Below, one piece after another: positions 1 to 8,646 of a stretch of 64,000 nucleotides of DNA (positions are counted from its first letter, which is position 1; each line of letters starts with the position of its first letter). Origin of the DNA: Streptomyces sp. NBC_01276. GTDB lineage: Bacteria > Actinomycetota > Actinomycetes > Streptomycetales > Streptomycetaceae. The position numbers and the translations under genes are program-made. The notes beneath the pieces are model-generated. The model was given only the letters and a program-made list of their open reading frames with translations, ran no database searches and had not been told where the DNA came from. The stretch is from positions 1,054,001 to 1,118,000 of the forward strand of contig NZ_CP108442.1 in NCBI RefSeq assembly GCF_041435355.1, written 5' to 3'.

Positions 1-803
1 CCACGATCATCGGACCGCCGCTGGGCGGCGCGGCGATCGGGCTCCTCGGACCGGTGGCGACGGTGGTGGCCGACGCGGTCAGCTACCTGCTCTCGGCCCT
101 GGGCATCCGCGCGATGGGCGGGCACGAGCCCCGGCCGGGGCTCCGGGGGGAGGCCGGGCGCATGCGGGCCGGGGACCTGCTCGACGGCTGGCGGTTCATC
201 CTCTCCGACGCGACGCTCCGGCCGCTTTTCTACAACACCGCCCTGTTCAACGGCCTCGTGATGGCCACCCAGCCGCTCCTGGCCGTCCTGATGCTCGGCC
301 CGCTCGGGTTCGCACCGTGGCAGTACGGCCTCGCCTTCGCGGCGCCCTCGATCGGCGGCCTGCTCGGTTCGCGGCTGGCCCGACCGCTCGTCACCCGGTT
401 CGGGCAGCGCCGGGTCCTGGCGGTGTCCGGGGCCCTGCGCGCGCTCTGGCCCGTGGGGCTGGCCTTCGTGGGGCCGGGCACCGCGGGGCTGCTGCTGGTG
501 ATCGGCGTCGAACTCGGTCTCATCTTCTGCTGCGGGGTCTTCAACCCCGTCCAGGCCACCTGCCGCCTCCAGCGCACCGCGCCCGACCGGGTCGCCCGCA
601 CGCTGTCCGCCTGGGCGGTGACGGCCAAGGCCTCGACCGCGCTCCTGACGGCCGTCTGGGGCGTACTGGGCACCCTGCTCGGGCCGCGCACCGCCATCGG
701 CCTGGCCGGGGCGGTCCTGCTGGCGACCCCCCTGCTGCTCCCCCGCCGCACGACGGGCCTTCCCCCCGAGCCGGAGCCGGCACCGCGACGGATGCTCTCG
801 TAG
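1..803 (+). CDS. MFS transporter, C-terminal part (5' end outside window)
   Basis: The reading frame is already open at base 3 and ends at TAG 801-803, so the start lies upstream of the window. The visible 266 residues contain several hydrophobic helices (for example around VADAVSYLLSALGI and LLLVIGVELGLIFCCGVF) separated by short basic loops, and end in a short Pro/Glu-rich cytoplasmic tail. This is the pattern of the C-terminal bundle of a major facilitator superfamily drug or siderophore exporter of the EntS/MFS_3 type. The role is inferred from general family resemblance only; the substrate cannot be told. No partner gene is visible on the downstream side. Confidence 0.75.
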   Translation, partial: TIIGPPLGGAAIGLLGPVATVVADAVSYLLSALGIRAMGGHEPRPGLRGEAGRMRAGDLLDGWRFILSDATLRPLFYNTALFNGLVMATQPLLAVLMLGPLGFAPWQYGLAFAAPSIGGLLGSRLARPLVTRFGQRRVLAVSGALRALWPVGLAFVGPGTAGLLLVIGVELGLIFCCGVFNPVQATCRLQRTAPDRVARTLSAWAVTAKASTALLTAVWGVLGTLLGPRTAIGLAGAVLLATPLLLPRRTTGLPPEPEPAPRRMLS

Positions 804-985
804 GGCCGACCAGCGCCGGTGTCCCGTACCGGTCGAGCGCTGGATGATCGTCCGGTGATGCCGCGCCCGTGGACGCTGTTGGCTTCGGCCGGCCGGCCAA
901 AGGCGCCCTCGCGCACCGGTTGACCGCCGCCCCGTTCACGGCCGGCCGGGGCGGCACGTACGACGACTGACGGCAAGGACGCACC

Positions 986-1171
986 ATGGCGACGCTGGAC
1001 CGGATGGACCTGCGGCTGCGATAGACGGGCTTCGCCCGGACCGTGGCCATCGGGGACGGTCCGGAGCCCCGCCGTCTCGGGAACGACCTGGCCGTGGTGG
1101 CCGGCGCCGCACGGGAGGCCTTCCGCTCGGACGAGACCATCACCGGGCGGCAACTGCACGCGCGGACCTGA
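986..1171 (+). pseudogene. Possible small gene interrupted by an in-frame TAG
   Basis: An AAGGA-like ribosome site precedes ATG 986, but the frame meets TAG at 1022-1024 after 12 codons. It then stays open for a further 48 codons to TGA 1169-1171, reading residues such as FARTVAIGDGPEPRRLGND and FRSDETITGRQLH, which look protein-like. This is either a decayed small gene or chance. No family was recognised. The rest of 804-1185 holds only a short GC-rich palindromic stretch near 890. Confidence 0.25.
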
Positions 1172-1185
1172 GCCCGAGCCCGCCG

Positions 1186-2004
1186 TCACGGCGTCCGGAC
1201 CAGCATGGCGGCGAGCACCAGGCACAGGAGGGCGACGTACCCCGAGGCGTGGAGACGGTCCGCGATCCGCGGGGGCCTGCGGCGAAGGAGGACGACGACC
1301 GGGAGGGCCCCGAGGAGGAGCAGGGCGGCGGCTCCGAAATCGACGGAACCGACGGCCGACACCGGCGCCGCGCCGTCCGTCCCGTGGGCGACCGCGAGGA
1401 AGACCGCGCACGCCGGGGCACTGATACAGGCGGTGAGGGGGTTGGCCAGCGCCGCGGCGGTGCCCATCGGGAGTCCCGAACGCCGCAGCAGCGGTACGGT
1501 CATGACGCTCCCTCCGACACCGAGGAAGGAGGCGGCGGCGCCGATGGGGACCCCGAGCGCGGCCGGGACCGCGAACGCCCCGGACCCGCGGGCGGCACCA
1601 ACAGCGGCACCGGCACCGGAGGCGGGTCGCAGGAACCCCGGGCGCGCGAGCACGTCGGCGACGGTCATCGCCAGATAGGCCACGAACCCCCAGTGGATCA
1701 GCCAGCCCGGCGCGGAGCCCGCGACGACCGCACCGCCGGTCCCCCCGACGCCGAGCAGGACCATCAGGGGGCCGGTACCCCGCAGACGGCGCAGAACCGG
1801 CCGGGGCGTGGCCGCGCTGGCCACCACCGCGTTGACGACCATGACCAGCGACGAGGTCGCCACCGCGACGGCCGCCGCGGCCGGTCCCGCGGCGGCGTCC
1901 GCCCAGACGATGACGGGGACCGTGACGAAGCCTCCCCCGAAGCCGAACACCACGGTGGTCAGACCGGTCAGGATCCCGACGACGACAAGAACGACAGCAC
2001 TCAT
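1186..2004 (-). CDS. TauE/SafE family anion permease
   Basis: A 272-residue membrane protein starting at ATG 2004 with MSAVVLVVVGILTGLTTVVF. It shows the TauE/SafE (sulfite exporter, COG0730) pattern: two repeated halves, each opening with a hydrophobic helix followed by a Gly-rich FGFGGGFVTVP or FLGVGGSVMTVPLL segment. Members export or import small anions such as sulfite or sulfoacetate; the substrate here is unknown. The frame is open for 100 further codons upstream, but those run through the divergent regulator gene and its leader and are unlikely to be translated. The AraC-type gene lies 84 bp away on the other strand and is the likely regulator. Confidence 0.85.
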   Translation of the reverse strand: MSAVVLVVVGILTGLTTVVFGFGGGFVTVPVIVWADAAAGPAAAAVAVATSSLVMVVNAVVASAATPRPVLRRLRGTGPLMVLLGVGGTGGAVVAGSAPGWLIHWGFVAYLAMTVADVLARPGFLRPASGAGAAVGAARGSGAFAVPAALGVPIGAAASFLGVGGSVMTVPLLRRSGLPMGTAAALANPLTACISAPACAVFLAVAHGTDGAAPVSAVGSVDFGAAALLLLGALPVVVLLRRRPPRIADRLHASGYVALLCLVLAAMLVRTP

Positions 2005-2088
2005 GGACCCCAGTCCAGTCGAGAAGCCGCCCGCCGACGATCGACCGCCGATCAAATTCTTTCGAGTTTCGGCCATACCCTTCCCGTC

Positions 2089-2850
2089 ATGCGCAACGTG
2101 TCCCTCGCGCGACTCGACCACCTCCCCGCCGAGGTGCTGCCGATCGCGACCGACTACCCGGCGGACTCCCTCCTCACCTGGCACGAACACCGCCGGGCGC
2201 AGCTCCTGTACGCCGCGACCGGCACGATGCTCGTGGAGACCGACGACGGGGCGTGGACCGTTCCGGGCGAACGGGCGGTGCTCATCCCGCCCCGGATCCG
2301 CCACCGGGTGCGGATGCTGGACGTGCGGACCTCAAGCCTCTACATCGAGCCGTCGGCCGTTCCGTGGTGGCCCACCGCCTGCCGGGTCGTGGAGGTCCCG
2401 CCGCTGCTGCGGGAACTGCTGCTCGCCGCCGCCGACCTGGACGCGGACTACGCCACGGACGACCGCGACAGCGCGGTGATCGCTCTGATCCTCCTGGAGA
2501 CGGCCGCGCTCTCCGAGGTCCCGCTGCATGTCGCCCTCCCGCACGAGGCGCCGTTCTCCCGGCTCTGCCGCGACTATCTCGCCGGCCCCGACCTGGCAGT
2601 GAGCAACACCGACTGGGCGCGCGCCGCGGCCATGAGCGAACGCGTGTTCACCCGACGCTTCCGGCACCTGACGGGGACGAGCCCCGCGGCCTGGAGGTCC
2701 CGGGCCCGGCTGCTGGCCTCGATCCCCCTCCTGCGCCACAAGACCGTCACCGAAGTCGCGACCCTGCTCGGATACGCCTCCCCCGCGGCCTTCTCCTACG
2801 CGTTCATGCGCGCTTTCGGCATACCGCCGTCGTCCATGAGCCGCCGCTGA
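2089..2850 (+). CDS. AraC family transcriptional regulator (cupin + HTH)
   Basis: A 253-residue protein from ATG 2089. The N-terminal 90 residues have the cupin-like sensor pattern (HEHRRAQLLYAATGTMLVE, then PGERAVLIPPRIRHRV). The C-terminal third has the double helix-turn-helix of AraC/XylS proteins, including AAAMSERVFTRRFRHLTGTS and VTEVATLLGYASPAAFSYAF. Streptomyces regulators of this layout usually act on a neighbouring exporter gene. It is divergent from the TauE-like permease, sharing the 84-bp gap 2005-2088, which supports control of that gene. The 3' end faces the CobW-like gene across a hairpin. Ligand unknown. Confidence 0.85.
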   Translation: MRNVSLARLDHLPAEVLPIATDYPADSLLTWHEHRRAQLLYAATGTMLVETDDGAWTVPGERAVLIPPRIRHRVRMLDVRTSSLYIEPSAVPWWPTACRVVEVPPLLRELLLAAADLDADYATDDRDSAVIALILLETAALSEVPLHVALPHEAPFSRLCRDYLAGPDLAVSNTDWARAAAMSERVFTRRFRHLTGTSPAAWRSRARLLASIPLLRHKTVTEVATLLGYASPAAFSYAFMRAFGIPPSSMSRR

Positions 2851-2857
2851 CCCGGCA

Positions 2858-2882
2858 CCGTCGCCGCTCGGTGCGGCGACGG
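2858..2882. terminator. Bidirectional hairpin terminator
   Basis: A perfect 10-bp inverted repeat, CCGTCGCCGC / GCGGCGACGG with a 5-nt loop, fills the 40-bp gap between the convergent AraC-type and CobW-like genes. No U-tract follows, as is common in Streptomyces. Confidence 0.7.
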
Positions 2883-2890
2883 GGGGAGGG

Positions 2891-4025
2891 TCAGACGCGG
2901 TCGAGGAGGGAGTCGAAGACGGCGGGCAGGCGCTTCCAGCCGTCCCGGCCCGCCGCGTACTCCGCGTCCGTGAGCAGGCAGGACTCCAGGAGCCGTTCCA
3001 GTCCGTCGCGGTCCAGGCCGGGCGAGGTGAAGACGAGGTGCTGGCAGCAGTCGCCGTGCTCGGGGTGCCAGTCCAGGGCCGCGGCGGCCCGGCGCATCGG
3101 CGGGACCATCTCCCAGGCCGCGTCGGGCAGTGACGCCAGCCAGGGGCCCGCGTTCTCCACGCACAGCGCGCCGCCCGCGGCGTCCCACGCGAGGAGGGTG
3201 TCGGGGCGGTCGGCGAGCCAGACCTTGCCACGGCTGCGCACGGCCGCACCGCACAGCTCTTCCAGCGCTTCGTACAGGCGCTCGGGATGGAAGGGCCTGC
3301 GGCGGTGCCAGACGAGCGTGGTGACACCGGCGTCGTCGGCGTCCTGGGGCAGCAGCGCGCACGCGGGGTGCTGCGCCGCCGCTGCGGCCTCGACGTCGAA
3401 GCCCGCGAGGGCCGCTGCGGCGAGCCCGCCCGAATCGGCCGCCACCCGGCGGGCGGTGGGGTGCAACTGGGCGAGGAGCGCGCGGTCCTCGTCGTCGGCT
3501 TCCTCGCCGCCGACGACGGCGAGGACGGGCGCGTACTCCAACTGGCGGGCCCAGGTGTCCCCGACGGTCCGCCGGTCGGCCGGCGCCGCCGCCAGGCCGG
3601 CTTCGGCGAGATCGTCGCCGTTGGCGAGGCACGGCAGCACGAGCGCGGGGTCCACGGCGGTGATCACACCGGTGAGCACCAGGTCCTCTCCACCGTGCGC
3701 GGCGACGACCTCGGCCATCGCCTTCGGCTCGACCGAGTCCCACGGCTCGACCACGGCGAGCCGGGCCGTGCCCGCGCGGGCCAGTCGCGCGAGTTCGGGT
3801 ACGAGGTCCTCGCGCAGCGCGCAGCAAGCGCAGTCGTTGACCAGCGGCGTCCCGTCCTCGGAGAGGAGTCCGGTGGCGTCGCGGACCGATCGGCGCACCG
3901 GTCAGGTCGTGGTGAAGGGCGACACTGCCGGGGACGGCCCGCAGGAGTCGGCCCACGACCTCCCTGCGGGCGTCGGCGTGGATCCCGGCGACGATCACGA
4001 CGGGCAGTGCGGAGCCCTGCGCCAT
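2891..4025 (-). pseudogene. CobW/COG0523-like metal-homeostasis GTPase, frameshifted
   Basis: The ATG at 4025 overlaps the TGA of the L31 gene (ATGA). It opens [19 protein letters not shown] and runs 42 codons to HHDLT at 3900. From 3898 homology continues in the next frame (VRRSVRDATGLLSEDG) to TGA 2891, so one base too many (or two too few) separates the halves. The C-terminal part has the CxCC metal-binding motif (VNDCACCALRED) of COG0523 and a CobW C-terminal domain. A GTG at 3898 could start a truncated product. The N-terminal part has no canonical GxxGxGK[ST] P-loop. Members deliver or sense zinc and are commonly encoded beside zinc-independent ribosomal proteins, as here. It may be a true frameshift or a sequencing error. 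Confidence 0.65.
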
Positions 4026-4294
4026 CAGCGGGCCCCGTAGCGGCGCTCGAAGCGTTCGACGCGGCCGGCGGTGTCCATGACGCGGGCGGTGCCGGTGTAG
4101 AAGGGGTGGCTCGCGGAGGAGATCTCCACGTCGACCACGGGGTAGGTCCGACCGTCCTCCCATTCGACCGTGTTCCGGCTGGTCATGGTGGAGCGGGTGA
4201 GGAACGAGGTGCCGCTGGCGCTGTCGCGGAAGACTACGGGGCCGTAGGCGGGGTGGATGCCGGGCTTCTCCGGCGGTGCCGGTCGGCGGGTCAC
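4025..4294 (-). CDS. rpmE2: 50S ribosomal protein L31 type B (zinc-free paralogue)
   Basis: The 89-residue frame contains the L31 signature [19 protein letters not shown] and [23 protein letters not shown]. The Cys residues of the zinc-binding L31 type A are absent, so this is the type B form that replaces the zinc form under zinc shortage and so frees zinc. The only in-frame start is GTG 4294, which gives a 10-residue extension before the usual first residues and lies inside the hairpin 4284-4317; no convincing ribosome site is seen, so the start is uncertain. Its stop overlaps the CobW-like start, implying coupled translation. No sequence like the Zur box is evident upstream. Confidence 0.8.
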   Translation of the reverse strand: MTRRPAPPEKPGIHPAYGPVVFRDSASGTSFLTRSTMTSRNTVEWEDGRTYPVVDVEISSASHPFYTGTARVMDTAGRVERFERRYGAR

Positions 4295-4317
4295 CGTCGA
4301 CGTACGGTGACCCGCCG
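4284..4317 (-). terminator. Strong hairpin behind the S53 peptidase gene
   Basis: Perfect 14-bp arms (CGGCGGGTCACCGT and its complement) with a 6-nt loop, starting 27 bp after the peptidase stop codon. It probably ends that transcript. It also covers the only possible start codon of rpmE2, so it could additionally affect L31 translation. Confidence 0.6.
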
Positions 4318-4343
4318 GTCCCCCGCGTGCCCCCGGGTCCGGG

Positions 4344-6365
4344 TCAGCTGATGCTGAGCGCCGTGTCGTCGATCACGAACGAGGTCTGCAGGCTGGGGTC
4401 CTCGGTACCGCTGAACCTGACCGTGACCGTCTGGCCCGCGAAGGAGGACAGGTCGAAGGTCTTCAGCACGTAGCCGGTGTTCTTGTCGAGGTTGGAGTAC
4501 CCGGCCAGGGTGGTGGAGTTGGCCGTCACCGTCAGCTTGTCGTAGGCCGTGGCGGTGGTCGTCTCCGCGGTGTCGACGTGCAGGTAGAAGCTGAGGGTGG
4601 CGTGGCAGCGGACCGGGATGGTCACCGACTGCGAGAGCGAGTCGGTGTGGGTGGAGCCGTAGCCGTCCAGCCAGGCCTTCCAGGAGCCGGAGTGCGCCGC
4701 CTCACCGCTGCCGTTGTCGACCACGCCGGTGCTGGCGGTCCAGGGGGCGGTGCCGGACTCGAAGCCCTGGTTGCCGAGGAGCTGGGTCACGGCGCAGCCG
4801 CCGTCGACCGTGGCGACGGTCCAGGTGAAAGAGGTACTGCCGCTCGCGTTGGTGGTGTCCTTGGCCGTGACCGTGACGCCGTAGGCGCCCGCGGTGGTCG
4901 GCGTACCGCTGATCAGGCCGGTGGAGGCGTTGACGGACAGGCCGGGCGGGAGCCCGGTGGCGCTGTAGGTGAGGGTCTGCCCGCCGGCCGAGTCGGTGGC
5001 CTGGATCTGCAGCGAGGTGGCCGTGTCGACGACACTGGTGCGGCTGCCGGGGTTGGCCACGGTGACGGTGTTGCCGCCGGTGGAGCCGCCGGCGAAGGCG
5101 GCGGTGCCCTTGGGCGTGCCGAGTCCGGTCGGGCCGTCGTAGCCGGCCTTGGCGGTGCAGAGGTAGCCGCCGGAGCAGGAGCCGTTGGCGCCGCTGGTCA
5201 CGTCGTTGAGCGACGCGGTGTGGGCGTACGGGTACGACGACGGGTAGGTGCCGGCGGCCGGGGTGCCCGCCAGGGCGTAGACGGAGGCGATGATCGGCGC
5301 CGAGGCGCTGGTGCCGCCGTACACGTTCCAGCCGCCGGCCTGGTAGCTGTCGTACACCGCGAGCCCGGTGGCGGGGTCTGCGACGGCGGAGACGTCGGCG
5401 ACGGTGCGCTTGGCGCAGCCGCCGTCGGTCTGCCAGGACGGCTTGGCGGTGAAGCCGGAGCAGCCCGAACCGGCGCCGTCGCCGCCGGAGCTCGTGCCCC
5501 AGACGCTCTCGGACCAGCCTCGGGGGGTACCGCTCGCGCGGCTGAGGGAGGTGCCGCCGACGGCGGTGACGTACTGGGAGGCCGCCGGGTACTCGACTCC
5601 GTAGCCGCTGTCGCCGGAGCTGACGGTGATGGCGACGCCCGGGTGGTTGAAGTACGAGGCGTCGGAGGCGGGGTCGGTGGAGTCCTCGCCACCGCCGTAG
5701 CTGTTGGACACGTACTTGGCGCCCATGGTCACGGCGCGGTTCACGGCGGCACCGAGGTCCTCCATGGAGGGCTGGTTCGCCTCGACGAGCAGGATGTGGC
5801 ACTGCGGGCAGACGGCGCTGACCATGTCCACGTCGAGGGAGATCTCACCGGCCCAGCCGGCGTCGGCGGTGGGGTAGCTGGTGCCGCCGTTCTGGTCGGC
5901 CTTGCGGAAGCAGCCGTTGGCCGTGGTGCAGGGGGGCAGTCCGTACTGGGAGCGGTAGGCCGCCAGGTCCGACTCGGCGTTCGGGTCGTCGTACGCGTCG
6001 ATGATGGCGACCGTCGCGCCGGCTCCGGCCGAGGCCGACAGGGCGTACGCGCCCTGCAGGTCGGTGGGACCGTAGCCGGACGGCAGGATGCCGGGTGCGA
6101 GGCCGATGCGCTGCTGCACGTCGGTGCGCGCCAGCGCGTGGCAGGCCATCCAGCCGGCCCGGGCGGGCTCCGAGCAGAGCCGCTGGGCGTGCGCGGCGGC
6201 GGTGCCGGCCGAGGGGCCGGCGGCGGCCGAGGCCACGGACGGGGCGGCGAAGGCGAGCATTCCGCCGGAGATCAGGGCAACCGTCGAGAGTAAGGCGGTC
6301 GTGCCGCGCCGGCTCAGCCGTGCGGCGCGCCGGGACAGGGCGTTGCGCAATGAACTGCCCTCCAT
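4344..6365 (-). CDS. Secreted S53 (sedolisin/kumamolisin-type) serine peptidase with Ig-like and C-terminal binding domains
   Basis: From ATG 6365 the product is 673 residues. A Sec signal peptide follows a twin-basic N-terminus ([21 protein letters not shown]...SVASAAA). The catalytic S53 domain covers about residues 95-420: Glu174 and Asp178 in [11 protein letters not shown], oxyanion Asp252 in SSGDSGYG, and nucleophile Ser353 in GGTSASAP. A putative-Ig (He_PIG-like) repeat, [18 protein letters not shown], spans about 440-520, and a jelly-roll-like C-terminal domain with two Cys follows. It would cleave proteins outside the cell at acidic pH. No pro-peptide of the usual length is seen. Other in-frame starts lie at 6401, 6413, 6422 and 6428, and none has a clear ribosome site. 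A TrmB-like regulator is divergent. Confidence 0.85.
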   Translation of the reverse strand: MEGSSLRNALSRRAARLSRRGTTALLSTVALISGGMLAFAAPSVASAAAGPSAGTAAAHAQRLCSEPARAGWMACHALARTDVQQRIGLAPGILPSGYGPTDLQGAYALSASAGAGATVAIIDAYDDPNAESDLAAYRSQYGLPPCTTANGCFRKADQNGGTSYPTADAGWAGEISLDVDMVSAVCPQCHILLVEANQPSMEDLGAAVNRAVTMGAKYVSNSYGGGEDSTDPASDASYFNHPGVAITVSSGDSGYGVEYPAASQYVTAVGGTSLSRASGTPRGWSESVWGTSSGGDGAGSGCSGFTAKPSWQTDGGCAKRTVADVSAVADPATGLAVYDSYQAGGWNVYGGTSASAPIIASVYALAGTPAAGTYPSSYPYAHTASLNDVTSGANGSCSGGYLCTAKAGYDGPTGLGTPKGTAAFAGGSTGGNTVTVANPGSRTSVVDTATSLQIQATDSAGGQTLTYSATGLPPGLSVNASTGLISGTPTTAGAYGVTVTAKDTTNASGSTSFTWTVATVDGGCAVTQLLGNQGFESGTAPWTASTGVVDNGSGEAAHSGSWKAWLDGYGSTHTDSLSQSVTIPVRCHATLSFYLHVDTAETTTATAYDKLTVTANSTTLAGYSNLDKNTGYVLKTFDLSSFAGQTVTVRFSGTEDPSLQTSFVIDDTALSIS

Positions 6366-6612
6366 GGGGGGTTGATGTGCCGCGCCGGGGGATCTCTGCA
6401 TTGACAGGTCCATGACATCCATGCGCACGTCAGGGCATGCCGGAGCGGAGGGTCGACGCGGGATGCGAGTGGCACGTGTTCAACGGTGCGGACTGTCACC
6501 ACGTGCAGTGGTGGCCACCGCTGAAGGTATTGAAGTGCCGGGCCAAGGGACTACCCGCCGAATGCAAAGGCTTGCTTTCGGTCAGTGATGGTCGCGTATA
6601 CCGTGTCCTGCC

Positions 6613-7431
6613 ATGGAGTTGGACGACGGTGCCGTCAACGACCTGGTGTCCCTGGGACTCTCCCGGTACGAGGCCCGGGTGTATCTCGCCCTGGTCAGGC
6701 GGGAGTCGTACACCGCCGCGGAGGCGGCCCGCGCCGCGGACGTCCCCCGCCAGCGCGTCTACGACGTACTCGACGCCCTCGTCCGCCGGCGCCTCGCCGT
6801 CCTGCGCCCCGGCCGGGTCGCGGCCTTCTCCGCGGTGGCCCCCGAACTGGCGCTGGCCCGGCTGATGGCCCTCCAGCGGGAGTCCCTGGAACGGCTGAAC
6901 GAGGTGTCGGCCGCGCTCACCACGGCGCTGCTCCCGGTCTGGGCCGACGGCCGGACGCACACCGATCCGCTCGACTACATCGAGGTGCTGCGCGACCCCC
7001 GGGCGATCGCCGAGCGGTTCGACAGCATCCAGGAGCAGGCCTCCCGGGAGCTCCTCAGCTTCTGCAAGCCGCCGTTCGTCGCCCCCGCGGCCAACAACGA
7101 GGGCATCAGGGCCGTCCGCCGACTGCGTCAGGCCGGGGGCTCGGCCCGCGCGATCTACACCCACGACGCCCTCGGCGACGCGGAAGTGCTGGAAAACGTA
7201 CGCCGGTTCGCCGCGGCGGGCGAGGAGTCCCGCTTCGCCCCGGGCCTCCCGCTCAAGCTCGTCGTCGCCGATGCCTCGCTGGTGCTGTGCGACATGCCCG
7301 ATCCGGTGGCCGGCAGCCGCGCCACGACAGCCCTGTACATCGAGCACCCCGCACTGGCCGCGTGCCTGAGGCTGGCCTTCCTGGCGGTATGGGACCAGGC
7401 CCGGAGCGCCCCCGGGGCGGACAGCGGCTGA
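6613..7431 (+). CDS. TrmB-type (winged-helix) transcriptional regulator
   Basis: A 272-residue protein from ATG 6613. Residues 1-75 form a TrmB winged helix (LGLSRYEARVYLALVRRESYTAAEAARAADVPRQRVYDVLDALVRRRL). The middle has a short coiled coil, and the C-terminal region resembles the phospholipase-D-like sensor part of these proteins (ELLSFCKPPFV..., GLPLKLVVADASLVLCDMP). Similar Streptomyces proteins sit beside secreted hydrolase genes. Its position opposite the S53 peptidase, with a 247-bp intergenic region between the two starts, suggests control of that gene. The 3' end lies 3 bp from the converging pobA gene. Confidence 0.8.
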   Translation: MELDDGAVNDLVSLGLSRYEARVYLALVRRESYTAAEAARAADVPRQRVYDVLDALVRRRLAVLRPGRVAAFSAVAPELALARLMALQRESLERLNEVSAALTTALLPVWADGRTHTDPLDYIEVLRDPRAIAERFDSIQEQASRELLSFCKPPFVAPAANNEGIRAVRRLRQAGGSARAIYTHDALGDAEVLENVRRFAAAGEESRFAPGLPLKLVVADASLVLCDMPDPVAGSRATTALYIEHPALAACLRLAFLAVWDQARSAPGADSG

Positions 7432-7434
7432 CCA

Positions 7435-8640
7435 TCAGGGCTGGAGTGCGAAGGGCTGGAGCGCGACGCCCGTGTAGTTCTCCGCGAGTTCGGCGGCGGC
7501 ATGGTGAGACCGGGCGATGCGTTCCAGTTGGGCGACCTGGAGGCGCGTGTCGAAGGACGAGTGCTCGGTCGGGGTGTGCAGGGTACTGGTCATGAAGTAC
7601 GAGAACTGCTCGGCCCGCCAGACGCGGCGCAGACAGGTGTCCGAGTAGGAGTCGAGGAGCGAGGCGTCTCCGTCTCCGTAGTGCGCGGCGAGGGCGGCGG
7701 CCAGGACGGTGACGTCGGAGGCGGCGAGGTTGAGGCCCTTGGCGCCGGTCGGGGGGACGATGTGGGCCGCGTCACCGGCGAGCAGGACACGGCCCCAGCG
7801 CATCGGCTCCGTGACGGAACTCCGCATCGGGAGGACCGACTTCGCGGTGACGGGGCCGCGGGTGAGGCGCCATCCGGCATCGGCGCCGAGCCTCAGATCG
7901 AGTTCGTCCCAGATCTTCTCCTCCGGCCAGGCGGCTGGATCCTCGCCGTTGGGGACCTGCAGGTAGAGCCGGCTGACGTGCGGGGACCGCATGCTCGCTA
8001 GGGCGAAGCCGCGCTCGGAGTGGGCGTAGATCAGCTCGTCGTAGACGGGCGGGGCGTCGGCGAGGATGCCCAGCCACGAGTACGGGTAGGTGCGCTCGTG
8101 GACGCGCATGACGCCGGCGGGAACGGCTCGGCGGACCACGCCGTGGTAGCCGTCACAGCCGATGACGTAGTCGCAGTCGAGGAGGCGTTCCTCGCCCTGG
8201 TGCCCGTACCGGACGACGGGACGGTCGGTGTCGGCTCCCTCGACCGCGTGGACCGGCGCGTCGAAGTGGAGCGGCGGTCCGTCCTCCAGCTGGAGCGCCA
8301 CGAGGTCCTTGACGACCTCGGTCTGCGCGTAGACCCACACGCGGCGGCCGCCGGTCAGGGACGGAAAGTCGATGCGGTGGCGACGGCCGTCGAAGCGGAG
8401 TTCGATGCCGTCGTGCGGGATGCCCTCGCGGTCGAGCCGGTCGGCGGCGCCGGCTTCCCGGAGGGTGTCGACGGTGCTCTGTTCCAGGATGCCGGCGCGC
8501 TGGCGCTGTTCGACGTAGGCGCGGTCGCGGCTCTCCAGGACCACGCAGTCGACTCCGGCCCGGTGCAGCAGGCGGGCGAGGAGGAGGCCGGAGGGGCCGG
8601 CACCGACGATGGCGACCTGGGTGTGGCGGGGGTGGGTCAT
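7435..8640 (-). CDS. pobA: 4-hydroxybenzoate 3-monooxygenase
   Basis: A 401-residue class A flavoprotein hydroxylase that turns 4-hydroxybenzoate, NADPH and O2 into protocatechuate. The FAD Rossmann fingerprint VAIVGAGPSGLLLARLL is at residues 8-24, the DG motif in VIGCDGYHG at about 160, and the GD motif in LLAGDAAHIVPPTGAKGLNLA near 285. Length equals the family norm (about 390-400). It is the last gene of the pca run, 6 bp after pcaL, so protocatechuate is fed straight to the dioxygenase made by the same transcript. Upstream genes probably supply 4-hydroxybenzoate from hydroxycinnamates. Confidence 0.95.
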   Translation of the reverse strand: MTHPRHTQVAIVGAGPSGLLLARLLHRAGVDCVVLESRDRAYVEQRQRAGILEQSTVDTLREAGAADRLDREGIPHDGIELRFDGRRHRIDFPSLTGGRRVWVYAQTEVVKDLVALQLEDGPPLHFDAPVHAVEGADTDRPVVRYGHQGEERLLDCDYVIGCDGYHGVVRRAVPAGVMRVHERTYPYSWLGILADAPPVYDELIYAHSERGFALASMRSPHVSRLYLQVPNGEDPAAWPEEKIWDELDLRLGADAGWRLTRGPVTAKSVLPMRSSVTEPMRWGRVLLAGDAAHIVPPTGAKGLNLAASDVTVLAAALAAHYGDGDASLLDSYSDTCLRRVWRAEQFSYFMTSTLHTPTEHSSFDTRLQVAQLERIARSHHAAAELAENYTGVALQPFALQP

Positions 8641-8646
8641 CTGGGG

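Noticed and set aside
4284..4317. Palindrome before rpmE2 considered as a Zur box
   Set aside because: Its GC-rich 14-bp arms do not resemble the AT-containing Zur consensus, and its place after the peptidase stop fits a terminator.
4578..6293. A 571-codon plus-strand Gly/Val-rich frame opposite the S53 peptidase
   Set aside because: Low-complexity antisense frame; the peptidase on the minus strand has all catalytic motifs.
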